Below are positions 1-8,138 of a stretch of 64,000 bases of DNA, in pieces. Below the pieces are notes generated by a model. The model was not told where the DNA came from and ran no database searches. It saw nothing but the letters and a program-made list of their open reading frames with translations. The DNA is from Hyphobacterium sp. SN044 (lineage in GTDB: Bacteria > Pseudomonadota > Alphaproteobacteria > Caulobacterales > Maricaulaceae). The stretch's first letter is position 1; the number at the start of each line of letters is the position of its first letter. The position numbers were made by a program, and so were the translations under genes. The stretch spans positions 46,319-110,318 of the forward strand of contig NZ_JAKKUV010000010.1 of the NCBI RefSeq assembly GCF_021864465.1, in the 5' to 3' direction.

Positions 1-846
1 CGCCCAGCCCATGGCGATGGCGAAGCCGCGCTTGCGCGCCGCGTCGTCCTTGACCGCCATCAGGCGGGCGATGAGGTGGGGTTGGCCGAATGTGCCGAGG
101 CCGATGCTGGCAATCCCCATGGCAAAGCCGAGAAAGAGGAAGGCCGGGCGTTCGCCGGTCCAGGACAGGAAGGCGGAGGGTTCGCTGGCTGACAGGGTGG
201 CGATGACCTCACCGGGGCCGCCCGCGGCCAGCAGCGCCGCGACCGGCAGGGCGATGGCGATGATCGCCATCAGCGCGCCCTGAATCGTGTCGGTCACGCT
301 GACCGCCCAGAAGCCGCCCATCAGGGAATAGATCAGGATGACCGCCGCGCCGATGGCGACGCTCTCGAAATGTCCGAGGCCGAACTGGCTTTCGAAGGCG
401 ATGGCCGCCGCGCCGAATTGCGCGGCAATGTAGAAGATGAAGCAGAACAGGACGAGGAGAGCGCTCCACAGGGCGATGGCCTTGCGCATCGCGCCTTTCG
501 CGCCCGCGGCCATGTAGTCGGTCATGGTGACGTGGCCGCGTGCCTCGGTTTCGGCGCGGATGCGCGGCCCGAGCCAGACCCAGACGACGACATAGCCCAT
601 CAGGATGCCCGGGATCATCCACAGGGCGGACAGGCCGGTCGTGTAGATGAAGCCGGAGACGCCGAGCAGCACCCAGGCCGAGGAGGTGGAGGCGGCATAG
701 GAGAGGCCTGCCACCCACGGCCCGAGCCCGCGCCCGCCGAGGAAGAAGTCGCTTTCGCTCTTGTTGCGATTGGACGCCCAGAGGCCGACGCCCAGCAGCA
801 TCAGCTTGTAGGCCGCGAGCGTGCCCAGAATGATCCAGTTATCCAT
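1..846 (-). CDS. Sodium:solute symporter (SSS/PutP-like), 5' part only
   Basis: Read on the minus strand from an ATG at 846 and open to the window edge, giving 282 codons with no stop; the C-terminus lies outside. It should be an inner-membrane Na+-coupled transporter. The N-terminus has a hydrophobic helix, then a SDFFLGGRGLGPW segment and LSYAASTSSAWVLLG, both typical of the SSS family. GGFWAVSVTDTIQGALM and GQPHLIARLMAVKD match the conserved core of PutP-type symporters. The substrate cannot be read from sequence: proline, other amino acids, acetate or pantothenate are all possible. A second, separate SSS gene lies at 31100-32584. The upstream 500 bases hold only repeats, so no operon partner is visible. 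Confidence 0.85.
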   Translation of the reverse strand, partial: MDNWIILGTLAAYKLMLLGVGLWASNRNKSESDFFLGGRGLGPWVAGLSYAASTSSAWVLLGVSGFIYTTGLSALWMIPGILMGYVVVWVWLGPRIRAETEARGHVTMTDYMAAGAKGAMRKAIALWSALLVLFCFIFYIAAQFGAAAIAFESQFGLGHFESVAIGAAVILIYSLMGGFWAVSVTDTIQGALMAIIAIALPVAALLAAGGPGEVIATLSASEPSAFLSWTGERPAFLFLGFAMGIASIGLGTFGQPHLIARLMAVKDDAARKRGFAIAMGWA

Positions 847-904
847 GCGCCTCTCCCCGTTGCCGCGACACTAGCGGGGAGTCGGGAGGAGAGGCAAAGG
901 GCGT

Positions 905-1045
905 CGTTCCATTTCCCCTCCCCTTGAAGGGGAGGGACGCGAGCGGCTTGCCTTAAGCAAGACGGGAGCGGGGTGGGGTGAGCGTCGCTTCTTTCACTTG
1001 TTGAATTCCCCGCGAAAGCGGGGACCTGGACCGGTCCGGGAGCAG
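905..1045. repeat. Intergenic hairpin repeats (two units)
   Basis: Two dyads lie in the 506-base gap between the symporter and the next gene. One is at 916-936, with arms CCCTCCCCTT/AAGGGGAGGG around a single G. The other is at 1008-1023, CCCCGC-GAAA-GCGGGG. Between them is an AGCGGGGTGGGGTG tract. Short GC-rich units of this type recur as dispersed intergenic palindromes in many alphaproteobacteria. No gene is supported in 847-1352. Confidence 0.65.
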
Positions 1046-1217
1046 GGGTGGAGCCGGAGTGGGCTGCACCCTCGCGGGTGCCATTGCGCCTCACCGGTTC
1101 GAGATCCCGGATCGCGCTGAGGCGCGTCCGGGAATTCAATGGAGGGAGAACAGGCCATCGCCGGAGTCAGGGACCTTCAATGTCGGCCATTGTAGCCGAA
1201 AAATTCTGACGTTTCCC

Positions 1218-1302
1218 GGACGGCGACCCCCGCCTCCGCGGGGGCAGGAGCCGATCCGGGATCCAGAATTGACCCCGGTCTTCGCTACGCGAAACCGGGG
1301 AG
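1218..1302. repeat. Intergenic hairpin repeats (two units)
   Basis: A dyad CCCCCGC-CTCC-GCGGGGG sits at 1227-1244, followed by GATCCAGAATT. A second long dyad (CCCCGGT...TTCGC-TAC-GCGAA...ACCGGGG) spans about 1273-1300. They resemble the units at 905-1045 and 2001-2066 in composition and in the GATCCAG/AATCCAG flank, which suggests one dispersed repeat family. Confidence 0.6.
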
Positions 1303-1352
1303 CGTCAGAAGTCGTAGCGATCAGGCCCCCACCCCGGTCGGCTGGCTGGTGT

Positions 1353-1970
1353 TCAGCAAACCGGACCTCCATGTTCGACAGCCACGACGACCCAATGACC
1401 ATCAATTCGCTCAAGTATCACGCGCGGAGAATCGCACTCGTACATCGCGCCCACGAAGAAAGAGAGTTCGATCCGATCTTGTTCAAACGGATCAAAACTG
1501 TTCGCATCGGCGGGACCAAAAAGTGGACCCAGTGTCAGGACCGGCGCCCGGTTGCCGACACGCCAGCGTATCAGCTTCGCGAAATTCCCGTTGTCGTGCG
1601 TGCTGGCCAGTTCCCACTGCGTCGTGAGTGCACGCCACCCTCCGGCCGTGATTCTGGCAAAGTCGACATTCTCCATGTGGTCAAAACAATTACCGCTTTG
1701 GCCGTCGCCCTCATCCTGTTCGATCAGATAAAATCCCGGACCGGTACGGATTTGCTCTGGAGCAATGTTTTCGGGCGGCGATTCATCCGGATAAGGTCCG
1801 ATCAGTTCGTCCTCATTGACCAGGTGCCGCAGTGCGACCGCGTAAATCCTGCACCGAGCCTCATACTCCAATGTAGCGGAACGCGCGGTCTCATGTTGAG
1901 CCGACCAGACTTGCCAAACGCCCCACATGGCGATCAGAGAGATAGCGGAAGCCGCAAGCGCGCTTTTCAT
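1353..1970 (-). CDS. Hypothetical membrane-anchored or secreted protein, 205 aa
   Basis: I do not recognise this family. The N-terminus (MKSALAASAISLIAMWGVWQVW) is one hydrophobic helix, either a signal peptide or an anchor, so the remaining ~180 residues are probably periplasmic. The body is acidic and contains four cysteines, one pair of which could form a disulfide. The last ~20 residues (ERIDGHWVVVAVEHGGPVC) look like the end of a small beta domain and finish in a terminal Cys. The gene stands alone between two repeat fields. Its base composition is somewhat less GC-rich than the neighbours, which may mean recent acquisition. It is probably real because the frame has sensible composition and a signal-like start, but its role is unknown. 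Confidence 0.6.
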   Translation of the reverse strand: MKSALAASAISLIAMWGVWQVWSAQHETARSATLEYEARCRIYAVALRHLVNEDELIGPYPDESPPENIAPEQIRTGPGFYLIEQDEGDGQSGNCFDHMENVDFARITAGGWRALTTQWELASTHDNGNFAKLIRWRVGNRAPVLTLGPLFGPADANSFDPFEQDRIELSFFVGAMYECDSPRVILERIDGHWVVVAVEHGGPVC

Positions 1971-2000
1971 GGTGCGATGCTAGATCAACTGCTGTCATAC

Positions 2001-2066
2001 GTCATTCCCGCGAAGGCGGGAATCCAGAGCTCCGGCGAAACTGGACCCCCGCCTGCGTGGGGGTGA
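2001..2066. repeat. Intergenic hairpin repeats (two units)
   Basis: A perfect dyad ATTCCCGC-GAAG-GCGGGAAT lies at 2004-2023 and is followed by CCAG. A second, ACCCCCGC-CTGC-GTGGGGGT with one G:U pair, lies at 2045-2064. They sit directly upstream of the GcdH operon. They belong to the common 'TTCCCGCGAAGGCGGGAATCCAG' class of proteobacterial intergenic repeats. Confidence 0.7.
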
Positions 2067-2154
2067 CGGTCGTTTGACTGTATCTCCCCCGCTTGCCTCG
2101 CGGCGGGCGACGGGGCAGAACGCGCCCAAGGACCTGCCCGAGGGAGTGACACAG

Positions 2155-3342
2155 ATGAACGCCAAGGCCGACGCGCAGACTTTCCGCTGGGAAGACCCGC
2201 TGTTTCTCGAAGGTCAGCTGACCGAAGAAGAGCGCATGGTCGCAGAAACCGCGCGCGGCTATGCGATGGAAAGCCTGATGCCCCGGGTGATCTCGGCGAA
2301 CCGGGAAGAGCGGTTCGACCGTGAAATCCTGACCGAGATGGGCGAGCTGGGCCTTCTGGGTTCGACCCTGCCGGAAGAATATGGCGGTGCAGGCCTCAGC
2401 CACGTCTCCTACGGCCTGATCGCGCACGCGATCGAGAGCGTCGATTCGGGCTACCGCTCGGTGATGAGCGTGCAGTCCTCGCTCGTCATGTATCCGATCT
2501 ACGCCTTCGGCACGGAAGAGCAGCGCAAGAAATATCTCCCGAAGCTCGCCTCAGGCGAATGGGTCGGCTGTTTCGGCCTGACCGAGCCCGATGGCGGCTC
2601 CGATCCGGGCGCGATGCGCACGACGGCGAAGAAGGTCGATGGCGGCTATGTCCTCAACGGCTCGAAGACCTGGATTTCCAACTCCCCCATCGCTGACGTG
2701 GCGGTGGTGTGGGCGAAGCTCGACGGCGAGATTCGCGGCTTTGTCGTGGAACGCGGCGCGAAGGGGTTCGAGACGCCGAAGATCGAGGGCAAGCTGTCGC
2801 TGCGCGCCTCCATCACCGGCATGATCATGCTGGATGACTGCAAGGTCGGCGAAGACGCCCTGCTGCCGAATGTGAAGGGGCTGAAGGGTCCCTTCTCCTG
2901 CCTCAACAAGGCGCGCTATGGCATCTCATGGGGCGCGATGGGCGCGGCGGAATTCTGCTGGAAGGCCGCGCGCGACTACGCCATGGAACGCATCGTGTTC
3001 GGCAAGCCGATCGCGGCGACCCAGCTGGTTCAGAAGAAGCTGGCCGACATGCAGACCGAGATTGCGCTCGGCCTGCAGGGCGCGCTGCGCCTCGGCCGCA
3101 TGCTCGACGAGGGCGCCTGGGTTCCCGAAGCCATCTCGATGATGAAGCGCAACAATTGCGGCAAGGCGCTCGCCATCGCCCGCGAGGCGCGCGACATCCA
3201 TGGCGGCAACGGCATCGCCGAGGAATACCACATCCTGCGCCACGCGATTAACCTCGAAACGGTCAACACCTATGAGGGCACGCACGACGTCCACGCCCTC
3301 ATCCTCGGCCGCGCCCAGACCGGCCTGCAGGCCTTCTCGTAA
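2155..3342 (+). CDS. gcdH: Glutaryl-CoA dehydrogenase
   Basis: FAD-dependent enzyme that oxidises and decarboxylates glutaryl-CoA to crotonyl-CoA in lysine, tryptophan and glutarate breakdown; it passes electrons to ETF. The start is the ATG at 2155 with a GGGAG site upstream, giving 395 aa, the usual family length. The FAD-binding stretch [15 protein letters not shown] is followed by [10 protein letters not shown]. The C-terminus carries [15 protein letters not shown], where the Glu is the catalytic base. [19 protein letters not shown] is characteristic of glutaryl-CoA dehydrogenases rather than short-chain acyl-CoA dehydrogenases. It heads a three-gene unit with a crotonase homologue and a CoA-transferase, the expected glutarate pathway context. 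Confidence 0.93.
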   Translation: MNAKADAQTFRWEDPLFLEGQLTEEERMVAETARGYAMESLMPRVISANREERFDREILTEMGELGLLGSTLPEEYGGAGLSHVSYGLIAHAIESVDSGYRSVMSVQSSLVMYPIYAFGTEEQRKKYLPKLASGEWVGCFGLTEPDGGSDPGAMRTTAKKVDGGYVLNGSKTWISNSPIADVAVVWAKLDGEIRGFVVERGAKGFETPKIEGKLSLRASITGMIMLDDCKVGEDALLPNVKGLKGPFSCLNKARYGISWGAMGAAEFCWKAARDYAMERIVFGKPIAATQLVQKKLADMQTEIALGLQGALRLGRMLDEGAWVPEAISMMKRNNCGKALAIAREARDIHGGNGIAEEYHILRHAINLETVNTYEGTHDVHALILGRAQTGLQAFS

Positions 3343-3352
3343 GTCGGCGAGG

Positions 3353-4138
3353 ATGCCCGGCCCGCTCCATCTGAAGCGGTCGGGGCCGGTCACGGAACTG
3401 GTCCTGAACCGCCCGGACCGGCGCAATGCGCTGACCGAGCAGATGTGGGCGGATCTGCCGGGCCTGCTGGACGAGGCGCTGGAGGACGACGCGCTGCGCG
3501 TCCTTCTCGTGCGCGGCGCAGGCGGTCATTTCACCGCCGGAGCCGATATCGGCGAGTTCGCCGACATCTACGCGACCGAGACGCGCGCCGACGCCTATTC
3601 CGTCACGATCGCAAGGGCGCTCGATGCGCTCGCCGCCTTCCCCGCGCCGGTCGTGGCAAAGGTGGAAGGCGCGTGCATCGGCGGGGGGTGCGGGCTGGCG
3701 CTCGCCTGCGACCTGCGCTTCGCGACAGAGACCGCGCGCCTCGGCATCACGCCGGCCAAGCTCGGCCTTGCCTATCCGTTCAATGACACGAAGCGGCTGG
3801 TCGATGCGGTCGGCGTGTCGGCAGCGAAGGATCTGATCTTCACGGCGCGCCATGTCGGTGCCGAAGAAGCACTGGCCATGGGCCTTGTGGACCGGGTCTG
3901 GCCGGCCGACCGCTTCGAGACCGAATTCAAGGCCTGGCTGACGCCGCTCCTCGCCGGATCGCCGCACACGGCCAAGGTGATGAAGCGGATGATCGGCCTC
4001 ATTGCCAGCGGCACCGCTTCAGAGACCTCCGAGACCCGCGAATTGTTCCGGGCGGCGTTCGGCGGCGCGGACTTCCAGGAAGGCTACAATGCCTTTCTCG
4101 AAAAGCGGGCTCCCGACTTCTCGAAGCGCACGACATGA
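3353..4138 (+). CDS. Enoyl-CoA hydratase/isomerase family protein, atypical active site
   Basis: Crotonase-fold protein of 261 aa starting at the ATG at 3353, 10 bases after the gcdH stop, and overlapping the next gene by 4 bases. The family signature is present: FTAGADIGEF forms the oxyanion hole, followed by EGACIGGGCGLALACDLRF. By position it would be expected to hydrate crotonyl-CoA made by GcdH. However, the two glutamates that classical hydratases use are not where expected: GGGCG replaces GGGCE, and the second site reads GITPAKLGL instead of a PE motif. It may be an isomerase, hydrolase, decarboxylase or non-catalytic homologue. The family call is secure, the reaction is not. Confidence 0.8.
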   Translation: MPGPLHLKRSGPVTELVLNRPDRRNALTEQMWADLPGLLDEALEDDALRVLLVRGAGGHFTAGADIGEFADIYATETRADAYSVTIARALDALAAFPAPVVAKVEGACIGGGCGLALACDLRFATETARLGITPAKLGLAYPFNDTKRLVDAVGVSAAKDLIFTARHVGAEEALAMGLVDRVWPADRFETEFKAWLTPLLAGSPHTAKVMKRMIGLIASGTASETSETRELFRAAFGGADFQEGYNAFLEKRAPDFSKRTT

Positions 4139-5292
4139 GCAGCGAACCACCCCTCAAGGGACTGAAAGTCCTCGAACTGGCCCGCGTCCTCGCCGGGCCG
4201 TGGATCGGCATGACGCTCGCCGATCTCGGCGCGGACGTGATCAAGGTGGAAAGCCCCGAGGGCGACGACACGCGCAAATGGGGCCCGCCCTGGGTCGAAC
4301 ACAAGGGCGAGCGCGCGGCGGCGTATTATCACGCCTGCAATCGCGGCAAGCGCTCCATCGTGCTGGACTTCCGGACCGAGAAGGGCCGCGAGGCGGTCCG
4401 GCGGCTCGCGGCGCAGAGCGATGTGCTGGTGGAAAATTTCAAGCATGGCGGGCTGGCGAAATACGGGCTCGACTATCAGAGCCTCAAGGCCGTCAATCCG
4501 CGTCTCGTCTATTGCTCGGTCACCGGCTTCGGTCACACCGGACCGCGTGCCGACCTGCCCGGCTACGACTTCATCGTCCAGGGCATGGGCGGGCTGATGG
4601 ATCTGACCGGCGAGACGGACGGGCGGCCGCAAAAGGTCGGCATTCCGATCGCGGACCTGCTGACCGGGCTCTACGGCCTGATCGCGATCCAGGCTGCGCT
4701 GTCCCGCCGGGAAAAGACCGGCGAGGGCGAGCATGTCGACATGGCGCTGATGGACAGCCTGACCGGGGTGCTCGCCAATCAGGCGCTGAATTTCCTCGTC
4801 TCCGGCACGCCGCCGCACCGGATAGGATCGGCGCACCCGAACATCGTGCCCTATCAGGCGATGCCCTGCAGCGACGGCTATCTGATCATCGCGGTCGGCA
4901 ATGACGGCCAGTATGCGCGCCTGTGCGATGTGCTCGGCAATCCGGCGCTCAGGGACAAACGCTTTGCCGGCAATGACGGGCGGGTGGCACACCGCGCCGA
5001 ACTCGTCCCGCTGATCGAGGCGGAAACCCGGAAGTGGACACGTGCGGACCTGCAGGCCGCCTGCGACGCGCATGTCATCCCGGCCGGGCCGATCCATGAT
5101 GTCGGTGAGGTCTTCGCCGATCCGCAGATCATCGCGCGGGGCATGCGGATCGACCCGGAAGGCGTACCCGGCGTGCGCACGCCGATCGCCTTTGCCAATG
5201 CCGGCTTGTCGCTCGACCGGGCCTCTCCCGCCCATGGCGAGCACACGGATGAAATCCTCGCCGAAATCGGGATGACGGAAGGCAAGCGCTGA
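4135..5292 (+). CDS. CaiB/BaiF class III CoA-transferase, probable glutarate CoA-transferase
   Basis: Class III CoA-transferase of 385 aa, the usual size. It moves CoA from a donor such as succinyl-CoA to a free acid through an aspartyl-CoA thioester. The N-terminal LKGLKVLELARVLAGPW and ADLGADVIKVE motifs are diagnostic. The likely catalytic Asp is D174 in GIPIADLLTGLYG. The gene is co-directional and overlaps the crotonase gene by ATGA. In other proteobacteria a CaiB-type gene (gcdG) next to gcdH activates glutarate. The same role is inferred here from the gcdH neighbourhood; formyl-, succinyl- or hydroxymethylglutarate specificity cannot be excluded. Confidence 0.85.
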   Translation: MSSEPPLKGLKVLELARVLAGPWIGMTLADLGADVIKVESPEGDDTRKWGPPWVEHKGERAAAYYHACNRGKRSIVLDFRTEKGREAVRRLAAQSDVLVENFKHGGLAKYGLDYQSLKAVNPRLVYCSVTGFGHTGPRADLPGYDFIVQGMGGLMDLTGETDGRPQKVGIPIADLLTGLYGLIAIQAALSRREKTGEGEHVDMALMDSLTGVLANQALNFLVSGTPPHRIGSAHPNIVPYQAMPCSDGYLIIAVGNDGQYARLCDVLGNPALRDKRFAGNDGRVAHRAELVPLIEAETRKWTRADLQAACDAHVIPAGPIHDVGEVFADPQIIARGMRIDPEGVPGVRTPIAFANAGLSLDRASPAHGEHTDEILAEIGMTEGKR

Positions 5293-5318
5293 TCACGAAC
5301 GCCGCGCGCTTCGTGATC
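5291..5318 (+). terminator. Hairpin after the glutarate operon
   Basis: A perfect 9-bp dyad GATCACGAA (5291-5299)/TTCGTGATC (5310-5318) overlaps the stop codon of the CoA-transferase gene and closes on a GC-rich loop. There is no clear U-tract, so it may be a Rho-assisted or weak intrinsic terminator between the glutarate and molybdopterin units. Confidence 0.5.
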
Positions 5319-5367
5319 GGGCGTGACTTCGCTTCGCGCCTGACGCGGCCTAGGTTCGGCTGGACGG

Positions 5368-5387
5368 ATGGGACCTTCGGGTCCATG
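5368..5387 (+). promoter_or_regulatory. cUUCGg hairpin framed by two ATGs at the moaA start
   Basis: GGACC-TTCG-GGTCC (5371-5384) is a very stable UUCG-tetraloop stem with an ATG on each side. The first ATG (5368) is in the moaA frame. The second (5385) is out of frame and opens a five-codon reading frame ending at a TGA. It may influence initiation of moaA or be incidental. Confidence 0.35.
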
Positions 5388-6429
5388 TCCTCAATTGGCT
5401 GAAACGGAATCCGGTTTGGACGGCACACCGCACATCGCGACGCGACCGCTGATCGACGCCTTCGGGCGACGGATCCGCTATCTGCGCCTGTCGGTGACGG
5501 ACCGCTGTGATCTGCGCTGCCGCTATTGCATGAAGGCCCGGCCCGAATTCCTGCCGAAATCCGAAGTGCTGTCGCTCGAGGAACTGGAACAGGTCGCCTC
5601 TGCCTTCATCGCGCGCGGCGTGACCAAGATCCGTGTGACGGGCGGCGAACCGTTGGTCCGCCGGGACGTGATGACGCTGATCGAGCGGCTCGGCACCCGG
5701 ATCGGCTCCGGGCTCGACGAGCTTTGCCTGACCACCAATGCCACCCGGCTGGCCGAGTTCGCGCCGCGCCTCGCAGCGGCCGGTGTGAAGCGGATCAATG
5801 TCTCGCTCGATACGCTCGACGCGGACGCCTACCGCACGCTGACGCGCGGCGGTGATCTCGCCCGCACACTCGATGGCATCGCGGCGGCGAAGGCGGCGGG
5901 CCGAAAGATCAAGATCAATACGGTGGCGCTGAAGGATACCAACGCCGCCAGCCTGCCGGGCCTGATCGAATGGGCGCATGGCGAAGGCCATGACGTGACG
6001 CTGATCGAGGTGATGCCGATGGGGGAGGTCGAGGCCAACCGCTTCGACCAATTCCTGCCGCTCGACGCTGTACGCCGCGATCTCGAAGCCCGCTGGACGC
6101 TGACCGAGCTGCCGGACGCGACCGGCGGACCGGCGCGCTATGTCCGCGTCGGCGAAACCGGCGGGCGGCTCGGCTTCATCACGCCGCTGACCTCGAATTT
6201 CTGCGCCGGATGCAACCGGGTCCGCGTCACCTGCACGGGCGAACTCAATGCCTGCCTCGGGCGCGACGGATCGTTCGACCTCAAGGCCGCGCTACGGTCC
6301 GGCGGACCGGCGGCGCTCGACACCCTGCTCGATGCGGCCATGGCCGCGAAGCCCGAAGCCCACGATTTCCGGATCGGGGAAACCGGATCGTCAGGGGCGT
6401 CGCGCGACATGGCCAGAACGGGAGGCTGA
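5368..6429 (+). CDS. moaA: GTP 3',8-cyclase (molybdopterin biosynthesis)
   Basis: Radical SAM enzyme for the first step of molybdenum cofactor synthesis, GTP to 3',8-cH2GTP. The N-terminal cluster motif is CDLRCRYC. TGGEPLVRRD follows, and the second cluster is carried by CAGCNRVRVTC plus a downstream Cys in LNACLG. The protein ends in Gly-Gly (RTGG), as MoaA requires. The start is uncertain: the ATG at 5368 gives 353 aa but lies in a stable hairpin, and the first ~25 residues are not typical. TTG codons at 5395 or 5416 would place the start closer to the conserved RPLIDAFGRRIRYLRLS. It is first in a six-gene moa-moe unit with gaps of 3 bases or overlaps. Confidence 0.93.
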   Translation: MGPSGPCPQLAETESGLDGTPHIATRPLIDAFGRRIRYLRLSVTDRCDLRCRYCMKARPEFLPKSEVLSLEELEQVASAFIARGVTKIRVTGGEPLVRRDVMTLIERLGTRIGSGLDELCLTTNATRLAEFAPRLAAAGVKRINVSLDTLDADAYRTLTRGGDLARTLDGIAAAKAAGRKIKINTVALKDTNAASLPGLIEWAHGEGHDVTLIEVMPMGEVEANRFDQFLPLDAVRRDLEARWTLTELPDATGGPARYVRVGETGGRLGFITPLTSNFCAGCNRVRVTCTGELNACLGRDGSFDLKAALRSGGPAALDTLLDAAMAAKPEAHDFRIGETGSSGASRDMARTGG

Positions 6430-6432
6430 CAC

Positions 6433-6672
6433 GTGAAGGTGCTGTTCTTCGGCCGCCCGGCGGATGTGCTGGGCCGGTCGCGCGAGATTAACCTTCCAGA
6501 CGATGCGACGATCGGCGGGGTGCGCCGCGCGCTCGCCGAAGCCGATCCAGCGGCGGCGGTTCTGCTCGAACCATCAATTCGCGCCTCAGTTGATCGTCAG
6601 ATCACGGATGACCTGACCGTCGTGACCAATTCCAGTGAAGTCGCCTTCTTTTCGACTTTCTCCGGAGGCTGA
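6433..6672 (+). CDS. moaD: Molybdopterin synthase small subunit, sulfur carrier
   Basis: Ubiquitin-like sulfur carrier of 79 aa. It begins with GTG at 6433, three bases after the moaA stop, and ends FFSTFSGG. The terminal Gly-Gly is activated as a thiocarboxylate that supplies the dithiolene sulfurs of molybdopterin. The KVLFFGRPADVLGRS opening and ASVDRQI segment fit MoaD. It partners with MoaE, the next gene. The activating enzyme MoeB is not in this window. Confidence 0.93.
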   Translation: MKVLFFGRPADVLGRSREINLPDDATIGGVRRALAEADPAAAVLLEPSIRASVDRQITDDLTVVTNSSEVAFFSTFSGG

Positions 6673-6675
6673 CGA

Positions 6676-7146
6676 TTGAGGATCGAAACTCGCCTCACGA
6701 CGGAAACGATCGACGCGACCAGAGTACTGGACCGTTTCACGAAGGCGGCTTCGGGCGCGGGCGCCGTCGTCAGCTTCACCGGCATCGTCCGGGGCGGGGA
6801 CGGCGTCACCGCGCTCGAACTCGACCACTATCCCGGCATGACCGAAGATTCGATCGAGACGCTGGCGCAAGAGACGGCGGACCGGTTCCGGGTATCCTCG
6901 CTTCTGGCCGTGCACAGGACCGGGTATATCCCCGCAGGCGAGACGGTGGTTTTTGTCGCCGCGGCGGCCGAACACCGCCGTGCGGCCTTCCAGGCGGCCG
7001 ACTGCCTGATGGACCGGCTGAAGAGCGAGGCGGCCATCTGGAAGCGCGAGATCACCGCCGACGGCGGCGCGCGCCGGATCGAGCCGCATGATAAAGATCA
7101 CGAAGACCGCAGAAGATGGATGGAAGATGATGGCGGGCATCGATGA
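6676..7146 (+). CDS. moaE: Molybdopterin synthase catalytic subunit
   Basis: Large subunit of molybdopterin synthase, converting cPMP to molybdopterin with MoaD thiocarboxylate. It starts with TTG at 6676, three bases after moaD and preceded by GGAGG, giving 156 aa. The motifs GAVVSFTGIVRG, LELDHYPGM and the lysine-containing DRLKSEAAIWKRE are family hallmarks; the Lys there is catalytic. The last ~20 residues are highly charged and overlap the start of moaB. Confidence 0.93.
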   Translation: MRIETRLTTETIDATRVLDRFTKAASGAGAVVSFTGIVRGGDGVTALELDHYPGMTEDSIETLAQETADRFRVSSLLAVHRTGYIPAGETVVFVAAAAEHRRAAFQAADCLMDRLKSEAAIWKREITADGGARRIEPHDKDHEDRRRWMEDDGGHR

Positions 7147-7657
7147 AGATCGCGAGTTCATAGCCCTGAAGATCGCGGTGATGACGGTTTCCGACACGCG
7201 GACCGAAGAGAATGACACGTCCGGAAAGCTGCTGATCGACCGGCTGACCGAAGCCCGTCACTCCCTTCATGCCCGCGCCATCGTGCCCGACGAGGCGGGG
7301 AGAATCCGTGCCCAAGCGTCCGACTGGCTCGCCTCCGGGGCGGATATTATCCTCACCACGGGCGGTACGGGCTTCGCGCCGCGCGACGTGACGCCGGAAG
7401 CGATCAAGCCATTGTGCGACCGTATCATGGACGGTTTCTCGGTGGTGTTTCACACCGTCAGCCTGAAGACGGTCGGGCTGTCCACGCTGCAGTCGCGCGC
7501 CTTCGCCGGACAGGCCGGGAAGAGCTTCATCTTCTGTCTGCCGGGCTCGACCGGGGCGTGCCGCGATGCGTGGGACAATATCCTGAAATTCGAGCTCGAT
7601 TCGCGCTACCGGCCCTGCTCCATCTTCGAAATCCTGGAGGCGAACCGGAATGTCTGA
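7130..7657 (+). CDS. moaB: Molybdopterin adenylyltransferase (MoaB/Mog family)
   Basis: Adenylylates molybdopterin before metal insertion by MoeA. TTGGTGFAPRDVTPEA is the signature of the MoaB/Mog fold, and LPGSTGACRDAWDNIL is the second conserved block. An ATG at 7088 is possible, but the family N-terminus (MAGIDEDREFIALKIAVMTVSDTR) fits the ATG at 7130, giving 175 aa and a 17-base overlap with moaE. Another ATG at 7127 is one codon upstream. It overlaps moaC by 8 bases, indicating translational coupling. Confidence 0.9.
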   Translation: MAGIDEDREFIALKIAVMTVSDTRTEENDTSGKLLIDRLTEARHSLHARAIVPDEAGRIRAQASDWLASGADIILTTGGTGFAPRDVTPEAIKPLCDRIMDGFSVVFHTVSLKTVGLSTLQSRAFAGQAGKSFIFCLPGSTGACRDAWDNILKFELDSRYRPCSIFEILEANRNV

Positions 7658-8138
7658 CGGGGACAGGCTCTCCCATATCGATACCGAAGGCCGGGCGCGG
7701 ATGGTCGATGTCTCGGCCAAGCCGGACACGGCCCGGCGCGCCGTCGCAACCGGTCAGCTGACGTGCGCGCCGGACACGCTGCGTCTGGTAAGGGACGGCA
7801 AGGCCCCCAAGGGCGCGGTGATCTCCACCGCCGAACTGGCGGGTGTGATGGGCGGCAAGCAGACCAGCGCCCTTATCCCCCTCTGCCACCCCCTGCCGTT
7901 GACCAAGTTGAGCGTGGATATCTCGGTCGAGGACGCCCTGCCCGGCTTCACCATCACCGCCGAGGCCAGAACGAACGGTCCGACCGGGGTCGAAATGGAG
8001 GCGCTGACGGCGGTGTCCGTCGCGGCCCTGACCCTGTTCGACATGCTGAAAGCCGTCGACAAGGGGATGGAGATCGGCGCGATCCATGTGGTCGAAAAGT
8101 CCGGTGGCCAGTCCGGTGACTGGTCGGCAAGCTCATGA
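7650..8138 (+). CDS. moaC: Cyclic pyranopterin monophosphate synthase
   Basis: Acts with MoaA to make cyclic pyranopterin monophosphate. It is 162 aa, standard for the family. The LSHIDTEGRARMVDVSAKP opening, the KQTSALIPLCHPLPL block with its conserved His, and TGVEMEALTAVSVAALT with a catalytic-region Glu are all present; the C-terminal IGAIHVVEKSGG is also typical. It is embedded in the moa unit, overlapping moaB and moeA. Confidence 0.95.
   Translation: MSDGDRLSHIDTEGRARMVDVSAKPDTARRAVATGQLTCAPDTLRLVRDGKAPKGAVISTAELAGVMGGKQTSALIPLCHPLPLTKLSVDISVEDALPGFTITAEARTNGPTGVEMEALTAVSVAALTLFDMLKAVDKGMEIGAIHVVEKSGGQSGDWSASS

Noticed and set aside
801-1139. A protein-coding gene in the gap after the symporter
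   Set aside because: The open frame is built from the translated hairpin repeats and lacks any plausible start signal or domain.
5319-5420. Molybdenum cofactor riboswitch upstream of moaA
   Set aside because: The leader is too short and I could not align the conserved Moco-motif core; only a simple UUCG hairpin is evident.
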